In this document: one piece after another, positions 1 through 7,752 of the stretch
Numbering within the stretch: position 1 is the stretch's first letter
Layout of the letters: each line of letters begins with the position of its first letter
NCBI RefSeq assembly: GCF_016446285.1
Contig: NZ_CP054140.1
Location: 1,965,501 to 2,029,500, forward strand
Source of the DNA: Desulfobulbus oligotrophicus
GTDB lineage: Bacteria; Desulfobacterota; Desulfobulbia; Desulfobulbales; Desulfobulbaceae
DNA: 64,000 bases
Reading direction: 5' to 3'
Position numbers and translations under genes: made by a program
The notes under the pieces: model-generated
Seen by the model: only the letters and a program-made list of their open reading frames with translations
Told to the model about the DNA's origin: nothing
Databases searched by the model: none

Positions 1-1143
1 AAATCCACTGTGCTTACCGGTGAACATTATATGACCGGCGATGAAGCCTGTGCTGAGGGGGCGATCGCTGCCGGTTGCCGGTTTTTTGGAGCCTATCCGA
101 TCACTCCGGCCACTGAAATTGCCGAATGCATGGCGGTCCGACTGCCCGATGTGGGCGGTACCTTTATTCAGATGGAGGATGAGATCGCCGCGATTGCCTC
201 AATCCTGGGTGCCGCCTGGACCGGGGTGAAGGCGATGACGGCAACTTCAGGGCCGGGGTTCAGCCTGATGATGGAGAACCTCGGTCTGGCAGTGTGTACG
301 GAAACACCCTGTGTGCTGGTCAATGTGCAGCGCACCGGTCCTTCCACCGGGTTGCCGACTATGACCGGTCAGGCTGATATGATGCAGGCCCGATGGGGTT
401 CCCACGGCGATTATGAACTGATTGCCCTGGCACCGTCTTCGCCGCAGGACTGCTTCTATCACACTATCCGCGCCTTCAATCTCAGCGAGAAGTACCGGGT
501 GCCGGTGCTGGTCATGGCTGATGAGATTGTCGGTCATATGAGTGAAAAGGTCATTATCCCGGAAGCCGATAAAATCAAGCTGGTGGATCGGCCCAGGCCC
601 CGTGGGCGCAAGGACCGGTTCAAACTCTATGCGCCCGGCCCCAACGGGGTGGCACCAATGCCTGCCATCGGCGATGGGTACAATATCCATGTGACCGGTC
701 TGACCCATGACGAGCGCGGTTATCCGTCAATGACCGTTGAGACCCAGGAAGAGATGATGACCCGGATCAAAAACAAGATCCGCCATAACCTTGACGATAT
801 TATTACCACTGAAGAGTATCGGATGGAAGATGCTGACATTGTTCTTGTCAGTTACGGTATTTCGGTGCGCACCGCGCTGGCGGCGGTGGATCGGGCCCGG
901 GAGATGGGGTACCGGGCCGGCTTGTTACAGCTGGTCTCGGTCTGGCCTTTCCCGGAGGCGCTGATCCGCGAGATAGCAACGCGGGTCAGGGGCTTTATCA
1001 CTGTTGAGATCAATCTCGGCCAGGTGCATTACGAGGTCGAGCGTTGCGCCGGCGGGCAGGCCAAGGCTCTGCTGGTCGGCAGTGCCGGTGGTAAGATCAT
1101 CCATCCGGACAAGGTACTGGAGTGTATCCAGAAGGAGTTTTAA
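1..1143 (+). CDS. korA: 2-oxoglutarate:ferredoxin oxidoreductase, alpha subunit (5' end at window edge)
   Basis: Alpha subunit of a KorABC-type 2-oxoacid:ferredoxin oxidoreductase, which decarboxylates 2-oxoglutarate to succinyl-CoA and reduces ferredoxin in the cytoplasm. The protein has the N-terminal pyrimidine-binding fold with GAYPITPATEIAE, then TSGPGFSLM and RTGPSTGLPT, and the C-terminal transketolase-like domain near VLVSYGISVRTA. The frame is open to base 1; a GTG at 10 is possible, but KSTVLTGEHY reads like the continuing N-terminus, so the true start is probably just outside. About 380 residues is normal for KorA. A small ferredoxin (delta) subunit gene may lie upstream. Substrate is inferred from overall resemblance; another 2-oxoacid is possible. 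Confidence 0.9.
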   Translation, partial: KSTVLTGEHYMTGDEACAEGAIAAGCRFFGAYPITPATEIAECMAVRLPDVGGTFIQMEDEIAAIASILGAAWTGVKAMTATSGPGFSLMMENLGLAVCTETPCVLVNVQRTGPSTGLPTMTGQADMMQARWGSHGDYELIALAPSSPQDCFYHTIRAFNLSEKYRVPVLVMADEIVGHMSEKVIIPEADKIKLVDRPRPRGRKDRFKLYAPGPNGVAPMPAIGDGYNIHVTGLTHDERGYPSMTVETQEEMMTRIKNKIRHNLDDIITTEEYRMEDADIVLVSYGISVRTALAAVDRAREMGYRAGLLQLVSVWPFPEALIREIATRVRGFITVEINLGQVHYEVERCAGGQAKALLVGSAGGKIIHPDKVLECIQKEF

Positions 1144-1147
1144 ACCC

Positions 1148-1996
1148 ATGACCACTAATCCGAAAAAGATAACCAGACAGCCGGACCATCCGCTCGATGA
1201 TCTGATCCGTACTGACCGCATCCCTCATATCTGGTGTCCGGGTTGCGGTATCGGTACCGCCTTTTCTTCATGTCTCAGCGCGATCAAGGCCACGGAAATC
1301 CCGTACAACATGTTTACCATGGTCTCGGGCATCGGTTGTTCGGCACGTGGAGCCGGGTATATCAAGCTGGACAGTTTTCATACGACCCATGGCCGGGCCA
1401 TTCCCTTTGCCAGCGGCATTAAAATGGCCAGACCGGATCTGAAGGTGATCGTGTTTTCCGGTGACGGCGACCTGTTTGCCATCGGTGGTAACCACTTTAT
1501 CCATGCGGCCAGACGAAATATGGATCTCACCGTCATCTGTGTCAACAATCTGACCTATGGTATGACCGGAGGGCAGGTAGCGGCCACCACCCCCAATATG
1601 GCAAAGTCAACGACCACCCCTTTGGGGAATCCGGATTCACCCTTTAATCTACCGCTTTTAGCCTATGCTTCCGGCGCCTCCTATGTTGCCCGCTGGACAA
1701 TTCTCCACAGTCGCGAACTGACGTCGTCAATCAAAGAGGCCATTACCCGTAAAGGGTTTTCATTCATTGAGGTGCTGTCGCCATGTCCGATCAACTACGG
1801 CCGTCGGAATAAAGAAAAACCGATCGACACCCTCAAGCTGTATCAGGAACGCACCATCATCAAGAACGGTGCTGATCCGATCGGGGCGGATATCGATTTT
1901 ACCAAAGGAGTGGTGATCGGTACCTTCATCAATGCGGATCGCTCCACCTGTGACGATCGTTATACGGCAATTCATCGTCCCTGCAGCGACGATTGA
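1148..1996 (+). CDS. korB: 2-oxoglutarate:ferredoxin oxidoreductase, beta (TPP) subunit
   Basis: Beta subunit carrying thiamine diphosphate and a 4Fe-4S cluster, 282 residues, the usual KorB length. Visible motifs are WCPGCGIG near residue 29 (cluster cysteines), GIGCSARG, and the TPP/Mg motif FSGDGDLFAIGGNHFIHAAR followed by NNLTYGMTGGQ. The ATG at 1148 lies four bases after the korA stop and starts the conserved N-terminus; the longer upstream frame overlaps korA and is unlikely. Co-transcribed with korA and korC. Confidence 0.95.
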   Translation: MTTNPKKITRQPDHPLDDLIRTDRIPHIWCPGCGIGTAFSSCLSAIKATEIPYNMFTMVSGIGCSARGAGYIKLDSFHTTHGRAIPFASGIKMARPDLKVIVFSGDGDLFAIGGNHFIHAARRNMDLTVICVNNLTYGMTGGQVAATTPNMAKSTTTPLGNPDSPFNLPLLAYASGASYVARWTILHSRELTSSIKEAITRKGFSFIEVLSPCPINYGRRNKEKPIDTLKLYQERTIIKNGADPIGADIDFTKGVVIGTFINADRSTCDDRYTAIHRPCSDD

Positions 1997-2027
1997 TCCC
2001 TTTTTCAGCTTTGAACACACAGATACT

Positions 2028-2630
2028 ATGAGTCAACCAGTACAGCAGAGTCAGACCGAAATCATTGTCACGGGTTTCGGCGGCCAGGGCATTATTTTAG
2101 CCGGCCGAATTCTTGGTATGGCGGCCTCGCTCGGCGACAAGAAAGAATCCACTCTGGTTCAGGCCTATGGGCCGGAGTCCCGCGGCGGTGCCTGTAATGC
2201 CCAGGTCATCATTTCCAACACACCGATTCACTATCCCTATGTCAACACACCCGACATCCTGATTGCCATGTCCCAGGCCGGTTACGACAAGTTTGTCACT
2301 GCCCTGGCCGACGACTCGGTGTTGTTGATTGACGAGGATCTGGTTCGTCTGCAACAGGCACCTTGCGACCATTTCGCCATTCCGGCCACACGCATGGCTG
2401 AAAACCTCGGCAACAAGATGATGGCCAATATCATTATGCTCGGTTTCTGTACGGCCGTCACCGGGGCGGTGTCGAGCCGGGCGGCGCAGGTGACCATTGC
2501 CGACTCCGTTCCCAGGGGAACATCGGAACGCAACATTGAGGCCTTTGGCAAGGGATTTGATTACGGGCTTTCCACCCTTAAGGGTCGACGAAAGGTGGCC
2601 GCCGGTCAGGCTGGAGCGCTGGCATCATGA
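2028..2630 (+). CDS. korC: 2-oxoglutarate:ferredoxin oxidoreductase, gamma subunit
   Basis: Gamma subunit of the KorABC complex, 200 residues, the catalytic domain typical of pyruvate/ketoisovalerate oxidoreductases. The N-terminus shows TGFGGQGIILAGRILG and then SYGPESRGG-like residues (AYGPESRGGACNAQV), both diagnostic. The ATG at 2028 starts MSQPVQQ; the longer upstream frame runs into korB. The stop overlaps the next start as ATGA (2627-2630), implying translational coupling to the large flavoprotein fusion downstream. Confidence 0.93.
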   Translation: MSQPVQQSQTEIIVTGFGGQGIILAGRILGMAASLGDKKESTLVQAYGPESRGGACNAQVIISNTPIHYPYVNTPDILIAMSQAGYDKFVTALADDSVLLIDEDLVRLQQAPCDHFAIPATRMAENLGNKMMANIIMLGFCTAVTGAVSSRAAQVTIADSVPRGTSERNIEAFGKGFDYGLSTLKGRRKVAAGQAGALAS

Positions 2631-5600
2631 AGCGGGAAAAAGAACGACTGTACCGGGTCATTGTTGCCGGTGCCACGCCGGAAGGTATTGCAGCCACCAA
2701 CAAGCTGGGGGAGTTGGGCATCCCGGTGACCCTGGTTGATGCTGATCCTGATCTTGATGTGAAGCTTGCCGCTGACAGGTACCGTCTTCCTTCGGGTCTG
2801 CCTTTCAACTTTGCCCATCGTCCCGGTCTTATCCGGATTATGCGCAACAGTGCCATTCGAACGCTGCTGCCCGCCAGGATTGAGTCGATTAAACACACTT
2901 CCCAGGGGTTCAGCGTCCGCATTGATCAGGAACAGACCTTTGTCGATGCGGATCGTTGTGTTGCCTGCGGTAAGTGTGTTGCAGTCTGTCCGGTGGAGCA
3001 TCCGGAAAAGGGGCGGGCACTGCGCTTTCACAGTCGCACCGGTCTGCCCGGACGACCGTATATCGACAAGCGGAGACAACCACTGTGTCAGGAGAGCTGT
3101 CCTTTGGGGGTGAACGCTCAGGGGTACATCGCCCTGGCAGGCAGAGGTCGGTTTGATGAGGCATTGGCCTTGATACGACGCGATAATATTCTGCCCGGCA
3201 TCTGTGGCCGGGTCTGCACGCATCCCTGTGAAGAGGCCTGCCGGCGCGGTGGTGTTGACGACCCGGTTTCCATTCGCGCCATCAAACGTTTTCTGGCTGA
3301 TTACGAGGGAGAAAACACTGCCCGCCTTGAGGCCGCCGGGGCGGCAATGGCAGCCGCCTGTGCACCGGCTCGAAAAGAGAAGGTTGCTATCATCGGCTCC
3401 GGCCCGGCAGGCATTGCCGCAGCTGCGGATTTAGCCCGTCAAGGTTACGGTGTCACAGTTTTTGAGAAGGAAGCCGAGGTCGGTGGTCTGCTTCGCTACG
3501 GTATCGGTGCACATCGATTGCCCCGTACGATTCTGGATCGGGAAGTCAAACTTATCGAACAGATGGGGGTCACCTTTCTCACGAACAGGAAGGTTGATAT
3601 CACAGCTGATATTGAACAGCTTCATAAAGAATACGATGCTGTGCTTCTGGGTACCGGTACCTGGTATGACCGCAGAATGGGGATAGAAGGGGAAAACCTG
3701 ACCGGCGTTGAGGGCTGCCTCGCCTTTCTTGCCCGCCGACAGTGGGATAATCTGACCGGCATGTCAGGGAAGGTTGCTGTGATCGGCGATGGTAACTCCG
3801 CCTTTGATCTGGCCCGCACTCTGACACGCATGGGAGCTGCAGTGAGCATCATCAGCTGGTTCGGCATGGACCACATCCCGGCCGACCCGGATGAGGTTCG
3901 GGAAGCTGTGGAAGAGGGGGTAACCATTGTCGATGCTGTCCAGGTGGTTGCTTTCCAGGGGCGGGACGGTGTGTTTACCCATCTGGAATGCATGCCGACC
4001 AGACCCGGTAAGCCCGACGAACACGGCAGAGCCTGGCCCGTGATTGCTGAAGGGCAGCAATCCTTCCAACTGCCCTTTGATCGGGCCTTTGTTGCCATAG
4101 GACAGGTCGGTGGCTACACCCAGGCAAGTTTTGGTGGAGCCATCAGTATCAGCAAACATGGTTTTATTGTGACTGATGAGGAACTGCGCGCTTCAAAAAC
4201 CGGATTCTACGCAGCTGGAGACACGGTGTCGGGCCCGTCTTCAGTGGTGCAGGCCATGGCTTCAGGTCGTCAGGCTGCGCGCGCCATCCACTGTGATCTC
4301 ACCGGAGTACAGGAGAAAGCATCAGGCGGCCGACCGGCAGGCAAAGACTTTCGTGCTCTTCCCGAAAATATCTGTCAGCAGATGCGCATCACCATGCCGG
4401 AGCGCCCCACCGCTGAACGTAAAAATAGTTTTCAGGAGGTCTCCCTTGGCTACAGCAGCCGGGAAATGGCTGTGGAGGCCGGCCGTTGTCTGCAGTGTGG
4501 AGTCTGTTCCGAGTGCCTGGAATGTGTGACTGCCTGTGGACCGCTGGCCGCCATTGATCACTATCAGGAGAAAGCGGAGATTGTTGAACAGTGCGGGGTG
4601 GTCATTGTGGCGGATGCGGATATTGTTCCCAATGTGAAGGGGAATGACATTATCCGTGCTCATGGCCCTAAAACAGCACGATCAGATGTGAACGATATGA
4701 TCGTGCGCGGCTTTGATGCGGCCGGCCAGGCAATGCTGCTGCTGGGAGGAGCTGCCAAAAAGACAAAAGGTCACGGTTTATCGGTTTCCATTCCGGATGC
4801 CGGTCTGTCGTCGGAGATCCGTATCGGAGTGTTTGCCTGCCGGTGTAACGATTCACTGGGGTGGCTTGATGCTATGGATGACTATCTTGAACAACTGCCT
4901 GCCATCACCCCTCTGGTTGTCCACACTGCAACCCTGACCTCAGCCTGTGTCCAGGATGAGACGGCGACGATTGTACGGACGGTTCGGGAAAAAGGTATCA
5001 CCCGGATTGTTCTGGCCTCCTGTGTCTGCTGCCCGTTGAATTTTGTGTGCAGCGCCTGTACCGATCAGCGCAGCCGGCTGAAAGACAACCTGTTCCATGG
5101 AACCGGTATCAGCCGCTCCATGGTGGAAACCTGTAATCTGCGCGGTGAGATCCTCCGCCTTGTCACCTCTGATCCGGACCTTGCTCTGGAGCGATTTAAG
5201 GGGTTGCTTGGCCGGTCGATTAAACGGACACTGCATCTTAAGCCGTTGCCCACGGTAACCCGTAACTACAATTTTACCGCTGCCGTGATCGGCAACTCCC
5301 AGGCAACGCTGACCAGTGCCATGACTCTGGCCGATTCCGACCATGAGGTGTTTCGTATCGGTACGGCTGAACAGCCGTTGCAGGATATGGTTGAACACCC
5401 CAATATCCATAATTTTTCCGACTGGTCTGTACAGAGTATCAAGGGGACAATCGGTGATTTTCAGATACTTATTGAGGCCGACGGCCAACAGCAGATCCTG
5501 CGTGCCGGTACCGTCATTTTAGGGGCAAAGGCACGCAAACGCATCGCCTATACCCATCAGGAAGGTCTGCCCACCACAACTGTAGAGCCGGTGGTTCAGG

Positions 5601-6025
5601 AGTATGGCACAACGAACATTCCCTTTGCCTACCCGTGTGCAACCTCTGTTCCCGGCTTATTTCTGGCTGAACCGCCGGATATCAATGTCTCGAAACGAAA
5701 GAAGGGGAATGCGGCGGCGATGATGGTGGCTGCCGCCATGCCCCGTGGACCGCGCCAGTCCAAAGGGCTGACTGCCGCTGTTGATGAAAAACTCTGCCGG
5801 GGGTGCGGTCGTTGTGCCCGGGCCTGTCTCTATCATGCGGTGACGCTGCACCCGAATGAAATCGGCGGCTGGTGTGCCCATGTTGATGAGGCGCTGTGCA
5901 AGGGGTGCGGCAACTGTATTTCGGTTTGTCCGACAAGTGCGGCGGACAGCCCCTATCGCAACCGCGCTTTTCTCGAACAGGCTCTTGAAGAGGTGTTGGC
6001 ACGGGAGACAGCCCATGGCAAATAA
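2627..6025 (+). CDS. GltD/NfnB-like and HdrA-like iron-sulfur flavoprotein fusion
   Basis: Very large (1132-residue) electron-transfer fusion. In order I see: an N-terminal Rossmann-like stretch; a 4Fe-4S motif with Cys 111, 114, 117 and 121; a GltD-type helical Fe-S domain (CQESCPLGVNAQGY, CGRVCTHPCEEACRRG); an FAD motif near residue 255 (IIGSGPAGIAAAADLARQ); an NAD(P)H motif near 382 (VAVIGDGNSAFDLARTL) and the closing YAAGDTVSGPSSVVQAM; a Cys-rich segment near 620 (RCLQCGVCSECLECV); an HdrA-N-like part (GVFACRCNDS); and a C-terminal two-cluster ferredoxin near 1055-1100. The GltD half is typical of NAD(P)H:ferredoxin oxidoreductases. Overlaps korC by 4 bases and the next gene by 11. Inference: it passes electrons between Kor-reduced ferredoxin, NAD(P)H and the Hdr proteins. 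The exact reaction cannot be read from sequence. Confidence 0.85.
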   Translation: MKREKERLYRVIVAGATPEGIAATNKLGELGIPVTLVDADPDLDVKLAADRYRLPSGLPFNFAHRPGLIRIMRNSAIRTLLPARIESIKHTSQGFSVRIDQEQTFVDADRCVACGKCVAVCPVEHPEKGRALRFHSRTGLPGRPYIDKRRQPLCQESCPLGVNAQGYIALAGRGRFDEALALIRRDNILPGICGRVCTHPCEEACRRGGVDDPVSIRAIKRFLADYEGENTARLEAAGAAMAAACAPARKEKVAIIGSGPAGIAAAADLARQGYGVTVFEKEAEVGGLLRYGIGAHRLPRTILDREVKLIEQMGVTFLTNRKVDITADIEQLHKEYDAVLLGTGTWYDRRMGIEGENLTGVEGCLAFLARRQWDNLTGMSGKVAVIGDGNSAFDLARTLTRMGAAVSIISWFGMDHIPADPDEVREAVEEGVTIVDAVQVVAFQGRDGVFTHLECMPTRPGKPDEHGRAWPVIAEGQQSFQLPFDRAFVAIGQVGGYTQASFGGAISISKHGFIVTDEELRASKTGFYAAGDTVSGPSSVVQAMASGRQAARAIHCDLTGVQEKASGGRPAGKDFRALPENICQQMRITMPERPTAERKNSFQEVSLGYSSREMAVEAGRCLQCGVCSECLECVTACGPLAAIDHYQEKAEIVEQCGVVIVADADIVPNVKGNDIIRAHGPKTARSDVNDMIVRGFDAAGQAMLLLGGAAKKTKGHGLSVSIPDAGLSSEIRIGVFACRCNDSLGWLDAMDDYLEQLPAITPLVVHTATLTSACVQDETATIVRTVREKGITRIVLASCVCCPLNFVCSACTDQRSRLKDNLFHGTGISRSMVETCNLRGEILRLVTSDPDLALERFKGLLGRSIKRTLHLKPLPTVTRNYNFTAAVIGNSQATLTSAMTLADSDHEVFRIGTAEQPLQDMVEHPNIHNFSDWSVQSIKGTIGDFQILIEADGQQQILRAGTVILGAKARKRIAYTHQEGLPTTTVEPVVQEYGTTNIPFAYPCATSVPGLFLAEPPDINVSKRKKGNAAAMMVAAAMPRGPRQSKGLTAAVDEKLCRGCGRCARACLYHAVTLHPNEIGGWCAHVDEALCKGCGNCISVCPTSAADSPYRNRAFLEQALEEVLARETAHGK

Positions 6026-7625
6026 AACAGACGATAAAACTCTGAACATCCTGCTGTTTCTCTGCAACTGGGGGGCGCACGCAGCCTTTCTCACCCTGCA
6101 GGACCAGCTGCGTCCCATTCCCCACGAGATCCGGATGGTGCGTGTCCCCTGTGCCGGTCGTATTGATCGTGCCATGCTGCTCAAGGCATTTGCACAGGGA
6201 GCCGACGGTGTTGCCCTGGTCGGCTGTGAACCGGGTACCTGCCGCTATGGATCCGGTTCTGCAAACTCTCTGCAGAATACGGATGATGTGCAGCGCATCC
6301 TGGATATCATGGGACTTGGCCGGGAACGCCTGTGTTTTGGTGCTTTTCTGCCGGAAGAATCGGAAGAGCTGCTGAGCTTTCTGCAAAATTTTGCAGATGA
6401 GATCAACGTCCTGGGGCCGGCCGGTATTGAGGCTGTACCGGTGATTTCTGCTCTCAACGCTGATGATCTTCATCAGGAGTTACGACAGCTGGTTGCTGCC
6501 TACGATATTCACGCCTGTCAGGATTGTGGTAAATGCACATCAGCATGTCCCCTGGCTCTGATCGGTAAACCTTTTTCCCCGCGTGCCATTGCCTCAGCAG
6601 TGATTACCGGAGGTATCCACAGTCCCGGTGTTCAGGAAAACGTCTGGTCCTGTCTGACCTGCGGTCTCTGCTATGACCGTTGTCCTTCAGCGGTGAATTT
6701 TCCGGCCTTTATCAAAGAGCTTCGCCACCTCTACCGTCACACTGCACTGCCCGGTCAGGAGGTGCACGGAGGGTTTTTTCATTCTCTGATGCGTTCCATG
6801 TCGTCTGCAGCCATCACCCCCAGACGGTGGGGCGGCCTGCCTGATGAGATTCGTACAGACCCGGAGAGTCCGATCCTGTTTTTTGGTGGCTGTGCTCCCT
6901 ATTACGACATATTTTTTGGGAAGCACAGCAGACCACAGACCAATAAGATCCTCATCGACAGCCTGCGTCTTCTGAACTTTTTTGATGTTGCTCCCCGCCT
7001 GCTGACCGATGAACGATGCTGCGGACATGATCTGCTCTGGTCGGGAGACAAGAAGAACTTTGAGCGGTTGGCGCGAATCAATGTTGAGCGGTTGAACGGA
7101 CTCGGCATAGAAACCGTGATCACCACCTGCCCGGAATGTTACATGACGCTGCATACCACCTATGCTGACGAGGGGCTGGAGCTGAAGTTCAAGGTGGTAC
7201 ATCTGTATGATTTTCTTGAGGAGCAGCTGGATAAAGGAGCTGTTGATTTTGAGCCGTTTGATCAGGTGATCACCTTTCAGGACTCCTGTCGGCTCGGTCG
7301 ACTGGAGGGTAAGGTCGATCTGCCGCGCAAGTTGCTTAAGCGCCTGCAGCCGGCACGGTTTGTTGAGATGAAAGAGGCGGCGGGTGCATCGATCTGCTGT
7401 GGTAACTGTGCCTGGACAGGGTGCGACGGGTATAGCAAGGCTCTGCAGGTCAGGCGGCTGGAACAGGCCCATGCCACCGGCAGTGATCTCCTGGTAACCT
7501 CTTGTCCCAAATGCCAGCTGCATCTGGCCTGTGCAATGGAAGACCCGTTCCGTCGCGAGCAGCTGGAGATAGAACTCATGGATCTTACCAGTATCATCGC
7601 CCAGACGATCCGCTGGAAGGGCTGA
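6015..7625 (+). CDS. MvhD-HdrC-HdrB fusion (heterodisulfide reductase-like)
   Basis: A 536-residue fusion. Residues about 10-135 resemble MvhD (F420-non-reducing hydrogenase delta subunit, 2Fe-2S) with Cys 17, 46, 71 and 76; the usual second Cys of CNWC is Gly here (CNWG). Residues 160-250 are HdrC-like with two 4Fe-4S motifs (Cys 168/171/174/178 and 213/216/219/223). Residues 285-510 are HdrB-like with two CCG domains (CCGHD at 335, CCGNC at 461) that in HdrB hold the non-cubane disulfide-reducing clusters. The ATG at 6015 overlaps the upstream gene by 11 bases. It is probably the terminal reductase arm of the cluster; the substrate disulfide or thiol is unknown. Confidence 0.88.
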   Translation: MANKTDDKTLNILLFLCNWGAHAAFLTLQDQLRPIPHEIRMVRVPCAGRIDRAMLLKAFAQGADGVALVGCEPGTCRYGSGSANSLQNTDDVQRILDIMGLGRERLCFGAFLPEESEELLSFLQNFADEINVLGPAGIEAVPVISALNADDLHQELRQLVAAYDIHACQDCGKCTSACPLALIGKPFSPRAIASAVITGGIHSPGVQENVWSCLTCGLCYDRCPSAVNFPAFIKELRHLYRHTALPGQEVHGGFFHSLMRSMSSAAITPRRWGGLPDEIRTDPESPILFFGGCAPYYDIFFGKHSRPQTNKILIDSLRLLNFFDVAPRLLTDERCCGHDLLWSGDKKNFERLARINVERLNGLGIETVITTCPECYMTLHTTYADEGLELKFKVVHLYDFLEEQLDKGAVDFEPFDQVITFQDSCRLGRLEGKVDLPRKLLKRLQPARFVEMKEAAGASICCGNCAWTGCDGYSKALQVRRLEQAHATGSDLLVTSCPKCQLHLACAMEDPFRREQLEIELMDLTSIIAQTIRWKG

Positions 7626-7752
7626 GCGCAGCATCTTCGTGCGCAGGCTGGAGAAGAGACCCTGCCCGTGAACAGTGCTGATTGTCCTTGCATATTGTTT
7701 TTTTTACTGACACGAACTTACCCCTGTTTGTACAGGGAATCGGAGAATACCC

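Noticed and set aside
5682-6473. Long reverse-strand frame opposite the Hdr fusions
   Set aside because: It is antisense to strongly conserved Fe-S genes and has a shadow-type composition; no binding site or family.
7626-7752. Sigma-54 promoter in the gap before hdrA (TTGCAT at about 7688)
   Set aside because: No GG dinucleotide lies 10 bases upstream of the GC, so the -24 element is missing.
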